A DNA stretch of 64,000 nucleotides from Rhizobium sp. NXC24 (GTDB lineage: Bacteria; Pseudomonadota; Alphaproteobacteria; Rhizobiales; Rhizobiaceae): positions 2,232,001 through 2,296,000 of the forward strand of contig NZ_CP024314.1 in NCBI RefSeq assembly GCF_002944315.1, in the 5' to 3' direction. Position 1 is the stretch's first letter. Each line of letters opens with the position of its first letter. Shown here piece by piece: positions 62,559 to 64,000 of the stretch. The position numbers and the translations under genes are program-made. The notes under the pieces were generated by a model, which saw only the letters and a program-made list of their open reading frames with translations, was not told the DNA's origin and did no database searches.

Positions 62559-62679
62559 GGGTGAACCTCCTAGAAAATTGGTTGGCTGGCGCGACCGCGC
62601 TCGAACTGTTGCAGATGGGAATCCAAGCTCCTTGCTACGGAATTCCATGTGAGATCCGGATCTGGTCCGGATCGAAATG

Positions 62680-63684
62680 TCAGGCGTCCAAGTCGAGGCG
62701 GACGACAGTTCCTTCCTTCAGCGATTTCCGCGCAGCGTCGGCGAGCAGCACCGCCTTGCGGCCGCTCTGGAAGTCGGACTCGATCTTCCGCTCGTTTGAC
62801 ACCGCGTCGATGAAGTAATCGAGTTCCGTCGCGTAGGTCGGCAGATAGCGTTCCATGAATCCCGGTAACAGCGTATCGCGTGCATTCGTGGCGGCGGCGC
62901 CGAACCGCTCGATCCCCGTCTTGAGCAGATTGGCAGAGGTCACCATGCCCTTTGATCCGAAGACCTCGACGCGCTGGTCATAGCCATAGGTTGCCCGACG
63001 ACTGCAATCGATGCGGCAAAAAGCGCCGTTGGCAAACCGGATCAGAACCTGCGCAGTGTCGGTATCACCCGCCTCCCCGATTGCCGGATCGACCAGATTG
63101 CTCCCCATGGCGCATATCTCGAGTGAACCCTTCGGCTCGGCGAGCCACAGGGCCATGTCGAAGTCGTGGATCATCTGATCGTGGAACTGGCCGCCGGAAA
63201 CCTTGATGTAGGATGCGGGTGGCGGAGATGGATCGCGGCTGACGATCGTGATGACCTCGACCTGGCCGACCTCTCCTCCGGCAACGGCCTTCCTCACGGC
63301 CATGTGCGTAGCGTCGAAGCGCCGTTGGAATCCGATCATAATCGGGACGTTGAGGCCGCTGATCTGCTGCGCGCAGTAATCGACCCGGGCGATATCGAGA
63401 TCAATCGGCTTTTCGCAGAGGACAGCTTTGCCGGCTTTTGCAGCGTCGACTATCAGGTCTACGTGAGTGTTGGTCGCGGATGCGATGATGACCGCGTCGA
63501 CGGCCGGATCGTTCAAAGCCACGCGGGGATTATCGGTGGCCTGCGCACCGTAACGAGCCGCAAGCGCTTGGGCGCGACTCAAGTCGACATCAACCACATA
63601 CTCGAGCACGGCATTCTCGTTGGCCGCGACATTCGCGATGTGCTGCGCGCCCATGCGGCCGGCACCGAAAACACAGAACTTCAT
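62680..63684 (-). CDS. Gfo/Idh/MocA-family oxidoreductase (inositol dehydrogenase-like)
   Basis: A 334-residue NAD(P)-dependent oxidoreductase. The N-terminal Rossmann domain has [15 protein letters not shown] and [10 protein letters not shown], where the Lys is catalytic in the family. [19 protein letters not shown] holds the Asp/His pair of inositol 2-dehydrogenases. It lies 30 bp after the SMP-30-like gene and 121 bp before the HisD-like gene, all on one strand. The substrate is probably a polyol or sugar. Confidence 0.9.
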   Translation of the reverse strand: MKFCVFGAGRMGAQHIANVAANENAVLEYVVDVDLSRAQALAARYGAQATDNPRVALNDPAVDAVIIASATNTHVDLIVDAAKAGKAVLCEKPIDLDIARVDYCAQQISGLNVPIMIGFQRRFDATHMAVRKAVAGGEVGQVEVITIVSRDPSPPPASYIKVSGGQFHDQMIHDFDMALWLAEPKGSLEICAMGSNLVDPAIGEAGDTDTAQVLIRFANGAFCRIDCSRRATYGYDQRVEVFGSKGMVTSANLLKTGIERFGAAATNARDTLLPGFMERYLPTYATELDYFIDAVSNERKIESDFQSGRKAVLLADAARKSLKEGTVVRLDLDA

Positions 63685-63714
63685 CGTCTCATTCCTTCGT
63701 TTAAAAAGACCAAT

Positions 63715-64000
63715 TCATAGAGCGGCAAGGCGTTGGGGAACGCCTGGAACCTTGACCTGGACCGCGAAAAGCCCGCCGGCGAGGGGTGCTGCCTCCAGTT
63801 CATCGTCGGTGTGCATAACGCGTAATGTTGTCGCGTAGAGGGTTCGTCCGTCCTTGCCACCAAGCGTCACGCAGGTCGGCCCCTTGGTCGGCAGTTTCAC
63901 CGTCTCCTGGACCTGACCGTCCTGACCGATCCGCGCAAGGCAGCCGCCCCACACCCGGGCGCTCCAATACGACCCTTCGGAATCGACCACAGCTCCATCC
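63715..64000 (-). CDS. SMP-30/gluconolactonase-type protein, 5' end outside window
   Basis: The frame is open to the right window edge; about 94 residues of the C-terminus are seen. SEGSYWSARVWGGCLARIGQ and KGPTCVTLGGKDGRTLYATT are typical of the last blades of the SMP-30/gluconolactonase/LRE beta-propeller, whose members open sugar lactones. It is the most upstream gene of the leftward operon visible here (lactonase, Gfo/Idh, HisD-like, SDR), a combination that suggests breakdown of a polyol or sugar acid. Confidence 0.82.
   Translation of the reverse strand, partial: DGAVVDSEGSYWSARVWGGCLARIGQDGQVQETVKLPTKGPTCVTLGGKDGRTLYATTLRVMHTDDELEAAPLAGGLFAVQVKVPGVPQRLAAL

Noticed and set aside
1-64000. 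CRISPR arrays, rRNA operons, prophage or plasmid replication genes
   Set aside because: No regular spaced repeats, rRNA-like sequence, phage structural genes or repABC-type genes were seen.

Overview
The window looks like part of a secondary replicon or accessory chromosomal region of a Rhizobium-like alphaproteobacterium. This is inferred from the dense set of ABC importers with attached catabolic genes, a ChoX/BetA/TetR choline-type locus, a DUF768 gene, TadE/TadG-type proteins, and overall GC-rich coding sequence. No sequence search was run. No rRNA, tRNA or CRISPR array was recognised.

Layout. 0-4.5 kb: the end of a ribose-type ABC permease, an SsuD-like flavin monooxygenase and a class A penicillin-binding protein. 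5-8 kb: two translationally coupled DUF1254 proteins. 9-13.5 kb: a membrane protein with a degenerate GGDEF domain, a cyclase relic, a TadG-TadE-TadE operon and a CHAP-type protein. 13.8-21.2 kb: gene relics, then a sugar ABC importer with a GH30 glycosidase and a divergent ROK regulator. 21.3-27 kb: a VOC protein, a LysR regulator and a run of small redox genes (pirin-like cupin, luciferase-like oxidoreductase, SDR lacking its tyrosine, SnoaL-like, F420-reductase-like). 27-36.5 kb: an amide/nitrile uptake and hydrolysis operon read leftward (AmiC, AmiR, nitrilase, binding protein, LivH, fused LivM-LivG, LivF, amidase). 36.6-39.6 kb: a decayed peptide-transport and peptidase locus with an ISL3 transposase remnant. 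40-47.7 kb: an MscS channel, small membrane proteins, a frameshifted DUF768 gene, a HAD phosphatase, a large PAS-GGDEF-EAL protein and an SPW-repeat protein. 48-50 kb: a sugar isomerase with a divergent LysR regulator. 50-55.5 kb: an aldehyde dehydrogenase, ChoX, a GMC choline-dehydrogenase-like protein and a TetR regulator. 55.8-64 kb: a catabolic cluster of unknown substrate (HD protein, Rieske ferredoxin, amidohydrolase, LysR, flavin/2Fe-2S reductase, SDR, HisD-like dehydrogenase, Gfo/Idh oxidoreductase, SMP-30 lactonase).

The clearest regulatory feature is the leader of the amide operon. Between amiR and the nitrilase gene, the transcribed strand carries two adjacent small hairpins that can form six-base loops, then a 13-bp stem with six T's. 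This is the arrangement expected of an ANTAR (AmiR-type) antitermination switch. A second strong element is a set of three 14-bp palindromes spaced exactly 22 bp apart between the choline dehydrogenase and TetR genes.

The best candidate for an undescribed system is the 55.8-64 kb cluster. It combines electron-transfer parts (Rieske ferredoxin and a PDR-type reductase) with an HD protein, an amidohydrolase and several dehydrogenases, but no terminal oxygenase is visible in the window. Its substrate cannot be deduced from the sequence.
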